From assembly GCA_002371155.1 (NCBI GenBank), contig DFGC01000002.1, positions 1 through 25,089 of the forward strand: a stretch of 25,089 bases of DNA, in the 5' to 3' direction. Below are positions 6,841-14,554 of this stretch, one piece after another. This DNA comes from Alphaproteobacteria bacterium UBA3760. GTDB lineage: Bacteria; Pseudomonadota; Alphaproteobacteria; Rs-D84. The notes under the pieces were generated by a model. That model did not search any database, was not told the DNA's origin, and saw only the letters and a program-made list of their open reading frames with translations. A program made the translations under genes and the position numbers. Position 1 is the stretch's first letter. Each line of letters begins with the position of its first letter.

Positions 6841-9672
6841 CTAGCCTGCGGGAAAACTGGTGGTCATTGCCGCAGATGATATTGGCGCCGGTGGTGTCGT
6901 TAATGATTCATTGCTGTTTTGACATTTGTTTGTTGTTGTATTCAGTGTATAATTTTGTGGACAACATTTTTGATTTTCGGGTGATTCAGATGGATTTACG
7001 ATTACCCAATCAAATGGGCAATCGTTGCATTCGCCGTTTGTTGTTCCAACACCAAATGGGCAGACTTGGTTTTTATTATTTATTTCGGCGGTACACCAAT
7101 CTTGTTCGGTTGGTATAAATGAAGAATTTCCGATGTCGTATTCCCATATTGAAAATGTTGATGTTGCGGTTGGTGCATTCAACGGTGTGGATGCGTTGGA
7201 TGAATCTTGGTTTATGCCGATGGTGAAATAATTTTCGGGTGTCATATAACACCGATGGTTTAATCCGTGTGTTGCAATTTGTTGTGCCGAACAAGAATTT
7301 CCATCACACGAAACATTGTATGTGGTCATTGGTCGTACTGGGAAAGATGCCGTGCATCGTGTGGTTGTTCCATCGTTGCTGCGTCGGCCACCGTTTTCCC
7401 AACACAGGCATGCGCCCCATGATTGAACATCAACGGTTTCGTTATAATCGCGTGGACACATGTTTTCATAGAAATACTTTGTGTTTCCGGTTCCAATTGC
7501 TACCGATGTTGGCAAAGATGATATTTGGGTCGATTGTATGGTTGGAATATATGATATGCCACCTTGGTTTATGGTGTACAGATAACCGCGTTTGCCGACA
7601 CTGTATGGTTGATATATTTGGTTATATCGACTGGTGGATTTATGGAATGTTGCCTCGCAAAATGCAGATGGATTATAATTATTACTGTATAAAGCCAGGT
7701 TTTGAACATTCATGAATTGACCATCCAAATTGGAACAGCCGGTCTGTAAAATGTCAATAATTTGGTTGTATATTTCGGTTGCAACCCCCGATGTCCGCAA
7801 CAGACGGTTTTGCCGTTGACCGGTTTGTGGGTTATTTGTTGCGTATTTATTATAAATGTTTGTTTCGTTTGGATAATAGTTAAATCCGCCGAATGCGGCC
7901 TCTATCATTTCGGTATCGCTGCACGCGTCAATCGATGCCAACTGTTTTGCACATTCAGATTTTAATACCGGGTTTGTGCAATCTGGATCGGAACATTCAT
8001 ATAACGCAAACCAATCGGGGGCGTGCCCAGTTTCAAATAGTCCACTGGATGGATAATAAAAGTTTTCATAATTTGTTCCACCATAATTGTCAAAGCATTG
8101 TTTCACCACCGCCCGGCATGCCGTCAAAGAATCTGTTTCGTGGCGATTGTTTATGTATTGCGCGACAATTTGACCGTCAAACATATTGTTGCACGAATTG
8201 ATATAATCAGAACATAATGATTTGTTTAATGTTAAAACATTTGGTGTCAATGTTGTTGTTTGTGCGGCAACCAGTCCCTGCATTGCGGTTGTCATGGCGG
8301 TGCTGCCATTCATATAACAGGCGGATACAAAATCAAAACATCCTTGCTTTATTTCGGCGACTTTGGATTGTTGGGCATAGTAAATATCCAACAAAGCCTT
8401 GTTCAGATAATTTGTCCAAACGGTATCCGCGTCATCATAGCATTTGTCCAATGCGGGTTCTGCAAATTTTTTAACGCGTTTTTCAAATGCGTTGACAAAG
8501 TTGCGGTTGTTGGGATTTTGTGCCAATCTTTGTTCGTCGTTTGTGCGACCATTTGTAAATGTCAGCATTGTTCCCAGTTTGTAAAAATCAACCACCCCGG
8601 CAATCGGTGCGCCGGTTGAAACATCAATGTATTCACCATTGTCCAAACATTTATGATAATTTGCACCACATGCATCCTCGCTAAGAATTGCGGTTTCGAT
8701 ATTTGCGATACATGTCGCAATATCGTCAGAATTATGATTTTGGTGATTTTCTGCGCGTGCCAAATCCAACAACGAACTACTTTCACGGATTGCCGCATGT
8801 GTTTCGCGTTGTTTTTTTATGATTGCGGTTTGGACCGTATTGCAATCTTGTTCAATTGCCATCAAATATGCGTTCACCGCGCGTTGCAGTGATGCATTAT
8901 TGCAATTTGTTTTTACCGCGTTGCGACATTGTGGATATACGGCGGTATACAGTGACCCACCATTATATGATGCGATTGTTTGACCAATGTCGGTTGTGCC
9001 AAATGAATTTGCCGTATCAAAAGATAAATCAATACTGTTCAAATCGGACAGTCGTGTGTTTTCAACGCGTGCATCGTTGCCGCGGATAGAATTCATAATC
9101 GCCGTCAATAATGCATGGGACGCGGATTTATCCCGTGTCAATGCCAATTCGCCGTCGGATGCGGTGTTCATTGCCGCGGCCTGGGCGGCGGTTTTGCCGA
9201 CGATTTCCAGATTTTCATTAAATTCATTTAATTGTTCACCCGCCTGGGTTAAATTGTTTTTCGCAGATTGCAGTGTTGAAATTCTGTCACTGCATGAACA
9301 GCGGCGATATTCGTCGCTTTTTAATTGGCAAAATTGATCCATACATGAAAAATATGCCGTTTTGCAATTTTCGTATTCCGCACCGATTTGCGTTTCGGTT
9401 GCGGATGCCGCGCGTGCGACAACCGCCCCGCCCCGCGCAGATACATTACGATTTGTTGCCGCGCGCCCGGTTTGTGCGGTATTGCGTTTCGTTGTTTTGT
9501 TGTTAGACACGGCAACGCGTGATGTTGATTTTGGTGTATCGGTTGTGCGAACGCGTTGTGTTGGTGTGCCGTTTCGGATGGATGTTGATGCAACGGTTGT
9601 TGTGCGCGATGCGGCAAATCCGCCCGACGCGAAAAACGTGCAGAAAACCAAGATAAATCCAATCCTTTTCAT
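6841..9672 (-). CDS. Large cysteine-rich secreted protein of unknown function
   Basis: A 943-aa protein from the ATG at 9672. A clear Sec signal peptide (MKRIGFILVFCTFFASGGFAA, cut about residue 21) is followed by a Thr/Ser/Arg-rich low-complexity stretch of roughly 75 residues, then a long region with many scattered cysteines (ENCKTAYFSCMDQFCQ, RRCSCSD, CNNASLQ, FDFVSACYM). The C-terminal third is Cys- and Asn-rich and ends with CPFGVGTTNGECNDCPFDW and CCPQNYTLNTTTNKCQ, short EGF-like or growth-factor-receptor-like knots. An exported, disulfide-bonded surface or periplasmic protein is likely; the family is not recognised. An in-frame TTG at 9717 would put 15 residues before the signal peptide and was rejected. 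A TATAAT-like box lies at 9732-9727. The gene converges with lpxB. Confidence 0.85.
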   Translation of the reverse strand: MKRIGFILVFCTFFASGGFAASRTTTVASTSIRNGTPTQRVRTTDTPKSTSRVAVSNNKTTKRNTAQTGRAATNRNVSARGGAVVARAASATETQIGAEYENCKTAYFSCMDQFCQLKSDEYRRCSCSDRISTLQSAKNNLTQAGEQLNEFNENLEIVGKTAAQAAAMNTASDGELALTRDKSASHALLTAIMNSIRGNDARVENTRLSDLNSIDLSFDTANSFGTTDIGQTIASYNGGSLYTAVYPQCRNAVKTNCNNASLQRAVNAYLMAIEQDCNTVQTAIIKKQRETHAAIRESSSLLDLARAENHQNHNSDDIATCIANIETAILSEDACGANYHKCLDNGEYIDVSTGAPIAGVVDFYKLGTMLTFTNGRTNDEQRLAQNPNNRNFVNAFEKRVKKFAEPALDKCYDDADTVWTNYLNKALLDIYYAQQSKVAEIKQGCFDFVSACYMNGSTAMTTAMQGLVAAQTTTLTPNVLTLNKSLCSDYINSCNNMFDGQIVAQYINNRHETDSLTACRAVVKQCFDNYGGTNYENFYYPSSGLFETGHAPDWFALYECSDPDCTNPVLKSECAKQLASIDACSDTEMIEAAFGGFNYYPNETNIYNKYATNNPQTGQRQNRLLRTSGVATEIYNQIIDILQTGCSNLDGQFMNVQNLALYSNNYNPSAFCEATFHKSTSRYNQIYQPYSVGKRGYLYTINQGGISYIPTIQSTQISSLPTSVAIGTGNTKYFYENMCPRDYNETVDVQSWGACLCWENGGRRSNDGTTTRCTASFPVRPMTTYNVSCDGNSCSAQQIATHGLNHRCYMTPENYFTIGINQDSSNASTPLNAPTATSTFSIWEYDIGNSSFIPTEQDWCTAEINNKNQVCPFGVGTTNGECNDCPFDWVIVNPSESPENQKCCPQNYTLNTTTNKCQNSNESLTTPPAPISSAAMTTSFPAG

Positions 9673-9777
9673 TTCTGATATAAATGTTAGCAAATTTTGG
9701 TTTTCCCGGGCAAGCAAATAATGCGAATTATAAATATGAAATTTGTAAATTTTTTATGTTTTTGTGATAAAAAACTG

Positions 9778-9806
9778 TTGCAATTTATATTCGTTTAGGT
9801 TATTAT
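9778..9806 (+). promoter_or_regulatory. Promoter of the tRNA cluster
   Basis: TTGCAA (9778-9783), a 17-bp spacer and TATTAT (9801-9806) form a good sigma-70-type promoter. The predicted start near 9813 gives a leader of about 16 nt before the first tRNA. No other comparable promoter was seen between the four tRNAs, so they may be one transcript. Confidence 0.55.
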
Positions 9807-9828
9807 AAACACCGCCTTGGGGCATAAT

Positions 9829-9913
9829 GGGCATATGGCGGAATTGGTAGACGCGCCAGTTTCAGGTACTGGTGGGGCGACCCATGGAAGTTCGAGTCTT
9901 CTTATGCCCACCA
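9829..9913 (+). tRNA. tRNA-Leu (anticodon CAG)
   Basis: An 85-nt class II tRNA with encoded CCA. The acceptor GGGCATA pairs with TATGCCC. The anticodon stem CCAGT/ACTGG encloses loop TTCAGGT, giving anticodon CAG (Leu, codon CUG). The long variable arm is as expected for tRNA-Leu, and the T-loop is TTCGAGT. The encoded CCA (9911-9913) is also the beginning of a CCACCC...GGGTGG hairpin repeat. Confidence 0.93.
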
Positions 9914-9980
9914 CCCTTCGCACAAGGCTACGGGTGGCAGGCCACAAAACCTTTGCACAAGGCTACGGGTGGCAGGTCTT
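9911..9980 (+). repeat. tRNA-tail-linked hairpin repeat, two units
   Basis: The first unit (9911-9949) starts at the CCA of tRNA-Leu(CAG) and contains CACAAGGCTACGGGTGGCAG followed by GCCACAAAA. A second, shortened unit (about 9950-9980) follows directly. CCACCC (9911-9916) can pair with GGGTGG (9932-9937). GTGG can alternatively pair with the downstream CCAC, so two exclusive hairpins are possible. The same element recurs after two other tRNAs in the cluster. Confidence 0.85.
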
Positions 9981-10023
9981 TGTCTTTGTGTTAGGCAAAG
10001 TCGCGGTAGTTAAAGAAAGTTTT

Positions 10024-10099
10024 GGGGTTGTAGCTCAGTTGATAGAGCGCTACGTTCGCATCGTAGAGGTCGTGGGTTTGAGTCCCATCAGCTCCACCA
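10024..10099 (+). tRNA. tRNA-Ala (anticodon CGC)
   Basis: A 76-nt tRNA with encoded CCA. The acceptor GGGGTTG/CAGCTCC contains the G3:U70 pair, the known identity element for alanyl-tRNA synthetase. The anticodon stem CTACG/CGTAG encloses TTCGCAT, giving CGC (Ala, codon GCG). The D-arm GCTC and T-loop TTTGAGT are regular. This is the only tRNA of the cluster not followed by the hairpin repeat. Confidence 0.93.
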
Positions 10100-10145
10100 A
10101 AGTTGTTGGTTTGGCGTGCACAGATGTGCGCGTTTTACAAGTCCG

Positions 10146-10232
10146 GGGGATATGGCGGAATGGTAGACGCTGAGGACTTAAAATCCTTTGGTCATTGCGA
10201 CCGTGTGGGTTCAAGTCCCACTATCCCCACCA
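10146..10232 (+). tRNA. tRNA-Leu (anticodon TAA)
   Basis: An 87-nt class II tRNA with encoded CCA. The acceptor GGGGATA pairs with TATCCCC. The anticodon loop CTTAAAA, closed by GAGGA/TCCTT, gives TAA (Leu, codon UUA). A long variable arm and T-arm (GTGGG, TTCAAGT, CCCAC) are present. The CCA (10230-10232) overlaps the first stem of a downstream hairpin repeat. Confidence 0.93.
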
Positions 10233-10340
10233 CCCTTCGCCAAGGCTATGGGTGGCAGGCCACAAAACCTTTGCCAAAGCATTGGGGTGCAGGCCACAAA
10301 AAATTCGCACAAGGCTATGGATGGCGGATTATAAAATTTC
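10230..10340 (+). repeat. tRNA-tail-linked hairpin repeat, three units
   Basis: Three units follow tRNA-Leu(TAA): 10230-10267 (CCACCC 10230-10235 pairs with GGGTGG 10250-10255), a degenerate unit at about 10268-10303 (CTTTGCCAAAGCATTGGGGT), and a third at about 10304-10336 (TTCGCACAAGGCTATGGATG). They show the same order of elements as the copies after the other tRNAs, with point changes and one internal deletion. Confidence 0.8.
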
Positions 10341-10399
10341 GTTGTCGTGTGCCGTTGTGCCCGATTTGAGAAATTAAAATTTTATAAAAGTAAAGATTT

Positions 10400-10476
10400 G
10401 GATGTGTAGCTCAGTTGGTTAGAGCGCTTCGTTCACATCGAAGAGGTCAGCGGTTCGAGTCCGCTCTCATCCACCA
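10400..10476 (+). tRNA. tRNA-Val (anticodon CAC)
   Basis: A 77-nt tRNA with encoded CCA. The anticodon stem CTTCG/CGAAG encloses TTCACAT, giving CAC (Val, codon GUG). The T-arm is AGCGG/CCGCT with loop TTCGAGT. The acceptor GGATGTG/CTCATCC has a T:T mismatch at the sixth pair, while the other six pairs are sound. The CCA (10474-10476) again begins the hairpin repeat. Confidence 0.92.
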
Positions 10477-10545
10477 CCCTTCGCACAAGGCTACGGGTGG
10501 CAGGCCACAAAAACTTCGCACAAGGCTACGGGTGGCTGGTCGCGA
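10474..10545 (+). repeat. tRNA-tail-linked hairpin repeat, two units
   Basis: The first unit (10474-10512) is nearly identical to the copy after tRNA-Leu(CAG), with CCACCC (10474-10479) pairing with GGGTGG (10495-10500). The second unit (about 10514-10540) has CACAAGGCTACGGGTGGC and then diverges (TGGTCGCGAG). 10546-10620 shows no recognisable feature. Confidence 0.85.
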
Positions 10546-10617
10546 GACATTTGTCGTGTTTTTGTATGGTGCACGGTCTGGTATTCAATAATAAATATGT
10601 GGCAATGTAGAATTGAA

Positions 10618-10646
10618 AAATTCCCGCCGATGGCGGGTGTTTTTTT
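10618..10646. terminator. Bidirectional intrinsic terminator
   Basis: CCCGCC (10623-10628), loop GAT and GGCGGG (10632-10637) are followed by TGTTTTTTT on the + strand, which ends the tRNA cluster transcript. AAAAATT on the other side gives a T-tract for the minus-strand transcript, which ends with the 102-aa gene. The minus-strand stop codon (10645-10647) lies at the edge of the T-tract. Confidence 0.8.
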
Positions 10647-10953
10647 ACCGTAAACCCATTTTGCGGCAACATGCGTCCGCTGCGGATTGCCATGTTGTGT
10701 ATGTGTCGGTTGTGTTGCGTAAATCGCGCCAATTTTCCCATCCGTTGCATTTCCCGTCGGGTGTGCATTTTACATATCGGCGCAGTGAACATGTTTGATT
10801 GGAAACCTGGCCGGTGGGGGTGGTGCATTTAACAACGATATTTTGATTTTTTGCATCGCCCGACCCCAGTTCATTTGATGATAATTTTTGATACCCAAAT
10901 GCGGATGTGCCCGATATAACCATTGTGCATATAAATAAAAATATTTTTTTCAT
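10645..10953 (-). CDS. Small secreted cysteine-rich protein
   Basis: A 102-aa protein with a Sec signal peptide (MKKIFLFICTMVISGTSAFG). The mature part of about 80 residues holds six cysteines (VVKCTT, NQTCSL, VKCTPDGKC, DACCRK), consistent with three disulfides in the periplasm or outside the cell. It is not similar to any family I can name. A strong AGGGGG ribosome site precedes the ATG. It follows the GH108-like gene with a 66-bp gap and may have its own promoter. The terminator at its 3' end is shared with the tRNA cluster. Confidence 0.75.
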   Translation of the reverse strand: MKKIFLFICTMVISGTSAFGYQKLSSNELGSGDAKNQNIVVKCTTPTGQVSNQTCSLRRYVKCTPDGKCNGWENWRDLRNTTDTYTTWQSAADACCRKMGLR

Positions 10954-10982
10954 AATTTGCCCCCTGACCTGTTCTGGGTTTT

Positions 10983-11011
10983 ATTAAATCAAAATCACAA
11001 AATAAAATCAA
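10983..11011 (-). promoter_or_regulatory. Possible promoter of the 102-aa secreted protein
   Basis: Read on the minus strand, TTGATT (11011-11006), a 17-bp spacer and TTTAAT (10988-10983) lie upstream of the ATG at 10953. Both boxes deviate from consensus, so this is a weak call; read-through from the upstream operon is also possible. Confidence 0.35.
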
Positions 11012-11019
11012 TAGGCATT

Positions 11020-13803
11020 TTATTCTGCGATTGTGTGGCATCCGTTTGCGCGATATAAATTCAATGCGTTTAACCATCCATCACGAAATTCGCGTTGTCC
11101 GGCGCGAAACGCACTTTCACGTGCATCTAAAAATTGTTTGCGCAGGTTGCCATGATAATTTTTTGCGGCGTTTATTGTCGCATCATCAACAATATTTGTT
11201 TGTGGAACACCTAATATTTTTTGCAACAATCCGATGGATGCAGGTTTGCTGCCGGTGCCCCATAATGCCATAAATACATCGCCACTGATTGCGTCGGGTA
11301 ATTGGTCAATATGATATTTGTGAAAGAAACTGTTGTATGCGATGTCTTCGGCATCGGCGCGTGAAAAGTTTTTATTTTTTACAGCGGGAAAATATTTTGA
11401 TGATACACCATAGCATGTGTATCCGCCACTGTCCGCCGGGTGGTCAACACAGCCGCCCTCGGTTCGGAATTTTGTAATCATCGCCTTTTCAAATGCCGGA
11501 TATTTTTTATACCGTCCGGTTGTTAAAATTTCGTTTGTGAATTTGCCACCGGATGTCGATGGTTTCGTGCATGTGCCACCGATTTTTGTGCCATCGTATG
11601 GCGGTTCGGTATATCGTAATCCATGTGCGTTTCCGGATACAGATTGCCCGATTGGTGGGACGGATTGCGGTTGTGATTGTTGGGCACTTTGTGTGGTGGC
11701 GGGGGATTGTTGCGCGGATGTTATTTCGTTATCGTGTGTTGTCCATGGCACATCGTTCATAAACAGATAATATAATTCGGCATTATCGGTGCCGGGGTTG
11801 CGAATAATTGGGCGAACGACATATATGTCGATGTCGCATGCGTTGATACCGCGGTCGGATTGTAATTCGGTTAAATCTTGGTGGAATTTTTCAGCGAAAC
11901 TCATGGCCTGTAAAAATGCGGCGTCATCATCGGCGGGGGTGGTGGATGAACCCGCCCAGAATAACCACATGCCATAATTTACAACATTTTCATACCCGGG
12001 TAAATTGTCCGCCGCCAATAATAAATATGGTTTTAATTCCAGGTTGTTTGTGTATTCGCCACTGGATATATCGGTGACATCATACATATCGCCCGCGATT
12101 TTTACGCCCAAGTGTAATAAACTGAGTGTGGCGGGAACACGCGCAATTGCGTTTATGTTTTTTAATGTGTTGTGGAATAACCAATCATTTATTTTTGATG
12201 ACAGGTTTCCAGTGTTCGCACGAACAGTTTTTGCCGCCCGGTCGATTGTTTTGGCGTTCTTTAACCCGGAACGGGTTGCCCGGACGGCACGATATGCGCG
12301 CACCGGCAACAGTCCGCGATTTGCACGAAATGCAATTTTACCCTGGCGCAGTAAGTATAAACTGTGTGCCAATTCTTGATGGGATTTTATTAAATCGCGA
12401 TATTGTTGAACATCGGATGTTTTTTCCAATGTGGCAATTTCAGACGCGTGTGTGTTTTTCAATTCGTTTAATTCGTTGGTGTATTTTTGCTTTAATTCAG
12501 AAATTTGGCTTTTTAATTGTTCGGTTTGTTTTGGATTTAGTTGTTTATTGTTTTTTAATGTTTGTTCGGCGTTGCGTAATTGCGTGGCGGTTTGGGTTGC
12601 AGATTTTGCATGGTCTGATTGTTTTATGGCGATTTCCAATTCGGATTCCACCGATTGAATTATTTTTGGATCGGCATTGCGTGCCCGCAACAGGTCGCGT
12701 TTGCGGGTTAAACTTTGGACATTTTGTGTCGCCGCACGATATGTTTTTGATACAGATGTAAAAGAATCATCGATATTGTCAATGGTATTTATTGCGCGGG
12801 TTATATCGGATGCGCGTTGTGTTGTTTTTGTATATCGCGCAACATTGCGTGATGTACGCAATGCACGAATTGCGTTTTGTGCGCGTGAAAATGCGCGTGC
12901 ACCCCGCGCCGCCGTCAATGCGCCACGAACAATTTCATATCCGCCGTATGTGACAACGGTTAAAACAACCTCAGCGGCAATTTCCAATCCAGAAATAAAA
13001 CGCAAATCCCTGTCGCCCAATACATAATAATCATTACTGCGTGCCAATTTTGATTGTTCTTGTTCTGCATCTGATTCAGGAATATATTTAGGTCCCGCAC
13101 CACCCACGGTACGTGTTGCCGCAATATTTATCATATCGCCATCGCCCGCAATCGCGGTGCGTGATGTGCATGCGGCACCATGATTTTTGGGATATAAATT
13201 TTTGATATTATCGGTTAAATATTGAACGGACAATATATTATTCTTGTCGGGTCCAACAAATTCATCTAATGTGCCGTGTTCAGCAACCAAAATCGCATAC
13301 CATGCTGGATCAACATTTGTCCAAATGTTTCCGTCGCGCACATCCAATGCGATGTCTGGATTTATCGCATTTGGGTCAGATTTATGTTTTTGTGCCAAAG
13401 ATAACTTTTGTTTTAATAACTTTTTCGTTGTTTCATAATTTATGTCGATTAAACGACCGTTCGGAAAAGTATAAGATATTGTTTCGAAAATAATTGGGTC
13501 GTCATCGGGCGCAGATTGCAATTCGGGACATTTTAATACCGCGTTCAAGGTTTCCATATCATAAAACGCGGCGTGTGCGAATGTGTTTATTTCGGTTGCA
13601 TCGGCATCGTCGGGATTTAATGTTTGGTTTTCTATCATTTTTTTTGCGGTGCTGGCCAGTGCGTTTGCAAACACCGCCCGCGCGCACGGTGTGTTATCGG
13701 CATTGCGTTCCAAAACCCGGGTTGCCGAATAAATGTCATTTGCCGCATGTGCCCCCGCCCCCATACAAAACAAAGACATAAAAAATAAAAATTTTTTTAT
13801 CAT
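11020..13803 (-). CDS. Large exported protein with C-terminal GH108-like muramidase domain
   Basis: A protein of about 927 aa with a signal peptide (MIKKFLFFMSLFCMGAGAHA), a long region of unknown fold, a hydrophobic stretch near residues 270-295 (LEIAAEVVLTVVTYGGYEIV), an Arg/Ala-rich helix, a coiled coil (about 370-480), a Gln/Ser/Pro linker (QSPATTQSAQQSQPQS) and a C-terminal domain over the last ~160 residues. That domain begins FRTEGGCVDHPADSGGYTCYGV and ends FRDGWLNALN. These match GH108/ZliS-type lysozymes (EGG...HPADPGG...T.YGI, and a late GWLNR) with the linked PG-binding-3 region. The glutamate of EGG is the expected catalytic acid. The ATG at 13803 overlaps the preceding stop as ATGA; an alternative ATG lies two codons upstream. 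It probably cuts peptidoglycan glycan strands from the periplasmic side. Confidence 0.82.
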   Translation of the reverse strand: MIKKFLFFMSLFCMGAGAHAANDIYSATRVLERNADNTPCARAVFANALASTAKKMIENQTLNPDDADATEINTFAHAAFYDMETLNAVLKCPELQSAPDDDPIIFETISYTFPNGRLIDINYETTKKLLKQKLSLAQKHKSDPNAINPDIALDVRDGNIWTNVDPAWYAILVAEHGTLDEFVGPDKNNILSVQYLTDNIKNLYPKNHGAACTSRTAIAGDGDMINIAATRTVGGAGPKYIPESDAEQEQSKLARSNDYYVLGDRDLRFISGLEIAAEVVLTVVTYGGYEIVRGALTAARGARAFSRAQNAIRALRTSRNVARYTKTTQRASDITRAINTIDNIDDSFTSVSKTYRAATQNVQSLTRKRDLLRARNADPKIIQSVESELEIAIKQSDHAKSATQTATQLRNAEQTLKNNKQLNPKQTEQLKSQISELKQKYTNELNELKNTHASEIATLEKTSDVQQYRDLIKSHQELAHSLYLLRQGKIAFRANRGLLPVRAYRAVRATRSGLKNAKTIDRAAKTVRANTGNLSSKINDWLFHNTLKNINAIARVPATLSLLHLGVKIAGDMYDVTDISSGEYTNNLELKPYLLLAADNLPGYENVVNYGMWLFWAGSSTTPADDDAAFLQAMSFAEKFHQDLTELQSDRGINACDIDIYVVRPIIRNPGTDNAELYYLFMNDVPWTTHDNEITSAQQSPATTQSAQQSQPQSVPPIGQSVSGNAHGLRYTEPPYDGTKIGGTCTKPSTSGGKFTNEILTTGRYKKYPAFEKAMITKFRTEGGCVDHPADSGGYTCYGVSSKYFPAVKNKNFSRADAEDIAYNSFFHKYHIDQLPDAISGDVFMALWGTGSKPASIGLLQKILGVPQTNIVDDATINAAKNYHGNLRKQFLDARESAFRAGQREFRDGWLNALNLYRANGCHTIAE

Positions 13804-14543
13804 GGACATTTACTATCTATGGCATCCAGGTATGGTTTTGCACTGTTTCTGTTTGTGACATTTGGGTCAGTTGGTGATGGTGTTGGATCAGGTGTTGGGG
13901 TAGGATCCACAGTAGTGTCATTAGGACAGCCGTCGGTGCAAGAACCGTCTTGACATCCATAAGAAAATTTATTATCGCTATTTTGGCAAACAAAAGCGAC
14001 ACAATCTAAATCATATTCTGATTGTGGGTCGATTCCAACAATGGTTTTTATTATATTGTTGTTATGTGTCATTATTTTTTGACGTTTACTTACAAATACG
14101 GGCGTTTTTTCGGAACTTTGACCTGTCCACGGTGATGACGGTGTTGGTGTGCATTCAGGGATGGATAATTTAGGTTTCCATGAATCACCACCCGTACGTG
14201 GAACATCAGCCACCCAACATTGGTTTCGTTGTGTTTTTGTTGAAACCGTTGAATACCCCAAAACACATACCTGGATGTTATTTCCACACCTTGAATTGTC
14301 CGCCTCGTACCCATTGCCAGAATTTGTGTTTGATAAATATAAATATTCGTTTGACCGTCGGTTTTGCCCGGGTAAATCTTTATATTTGCATTTACCGTCT
14401 TGCATATAAATATCAGAATTATCAAATTCTGGCGTTGTTAAATCAACAAATTTTGATGCAGGAATTTCTGTCCCGGCGGTTGCCCACACATGTGATATAA
14501 ATCCGAATTGGGTAATTAGAAAAACAAATAATATTTTTTTCAT
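13800..14543 (-). CDS. Secreted cysteine-rich protein with Pro/Thr-rich linker
   Basis: A 247-aa protein with a signal peptide (MKKILFVFLITQFGFISHVWA). The mature part contains paired cysteines (GKCKYKD, SRCGNNIQVCVLG, NQCWVAD, DCVAFVCQ, YGCQDGSCTDGCP). Near the C-terminus comes a PTPTPDPTPSP linker and a last short segment ending DSKCP. The function is unknown; the style matches the other exported proteins of this operon. AGGGAT precedes the ATG at 14543. The longer frame up to 14672 runs into the upstream gene and lacks a sensible signal peptide, so it was not used. The gene overlaps the GH108-like gene by four bases and follows the 331-aa gene by 11 bp. Confidence 0.82.
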   Translation of the reverse strand: MKKILFVFLITQFGFISHVWATAGTEIPASKFVDLTTPEFDNSDIYMQDGKCKYKDLPGQNRRSNEYLYLSNTNSGNGYEADNSRCGNNIQVCVLGYSTVSTKTQRNQCWVADVPRTGGDSWKPKLSIPECTPTPSSPWTGQSSEKTPVFVSKRQKIMTHNNNIIKTIVGIDPQSEYDLDCVAFVCQNSDNKFSYGCQDGSCTDGCPNDTTVDPTPTPDPTPSPTDPNVTNRNSAKPYLDAIDSKCP

Positions 14544-14554
14544 TTGTATCCCTG

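Noticed and set aside
9829..10476. tRNA cluster as an integration site for a genomic island
   Set aside because: No integrase and no direct repeat of a tRNA 3' half were seen nearby; only the short hairpin repeats abut the tRNAs.
9911..10545. Possible CRISPR array
   Set aside because: Units are adjacent or degenerate with no regular unique spacers, and they begin at tRNA tails; no cas genes are nearby.
12126..12761. 211-aa + strand frame opposite the GH108-like gene
   Set aside because: It starts without a ribosome site and has no domain; the opposite strand encodes a continuous exported protein with a recognisable C-terminal domain.
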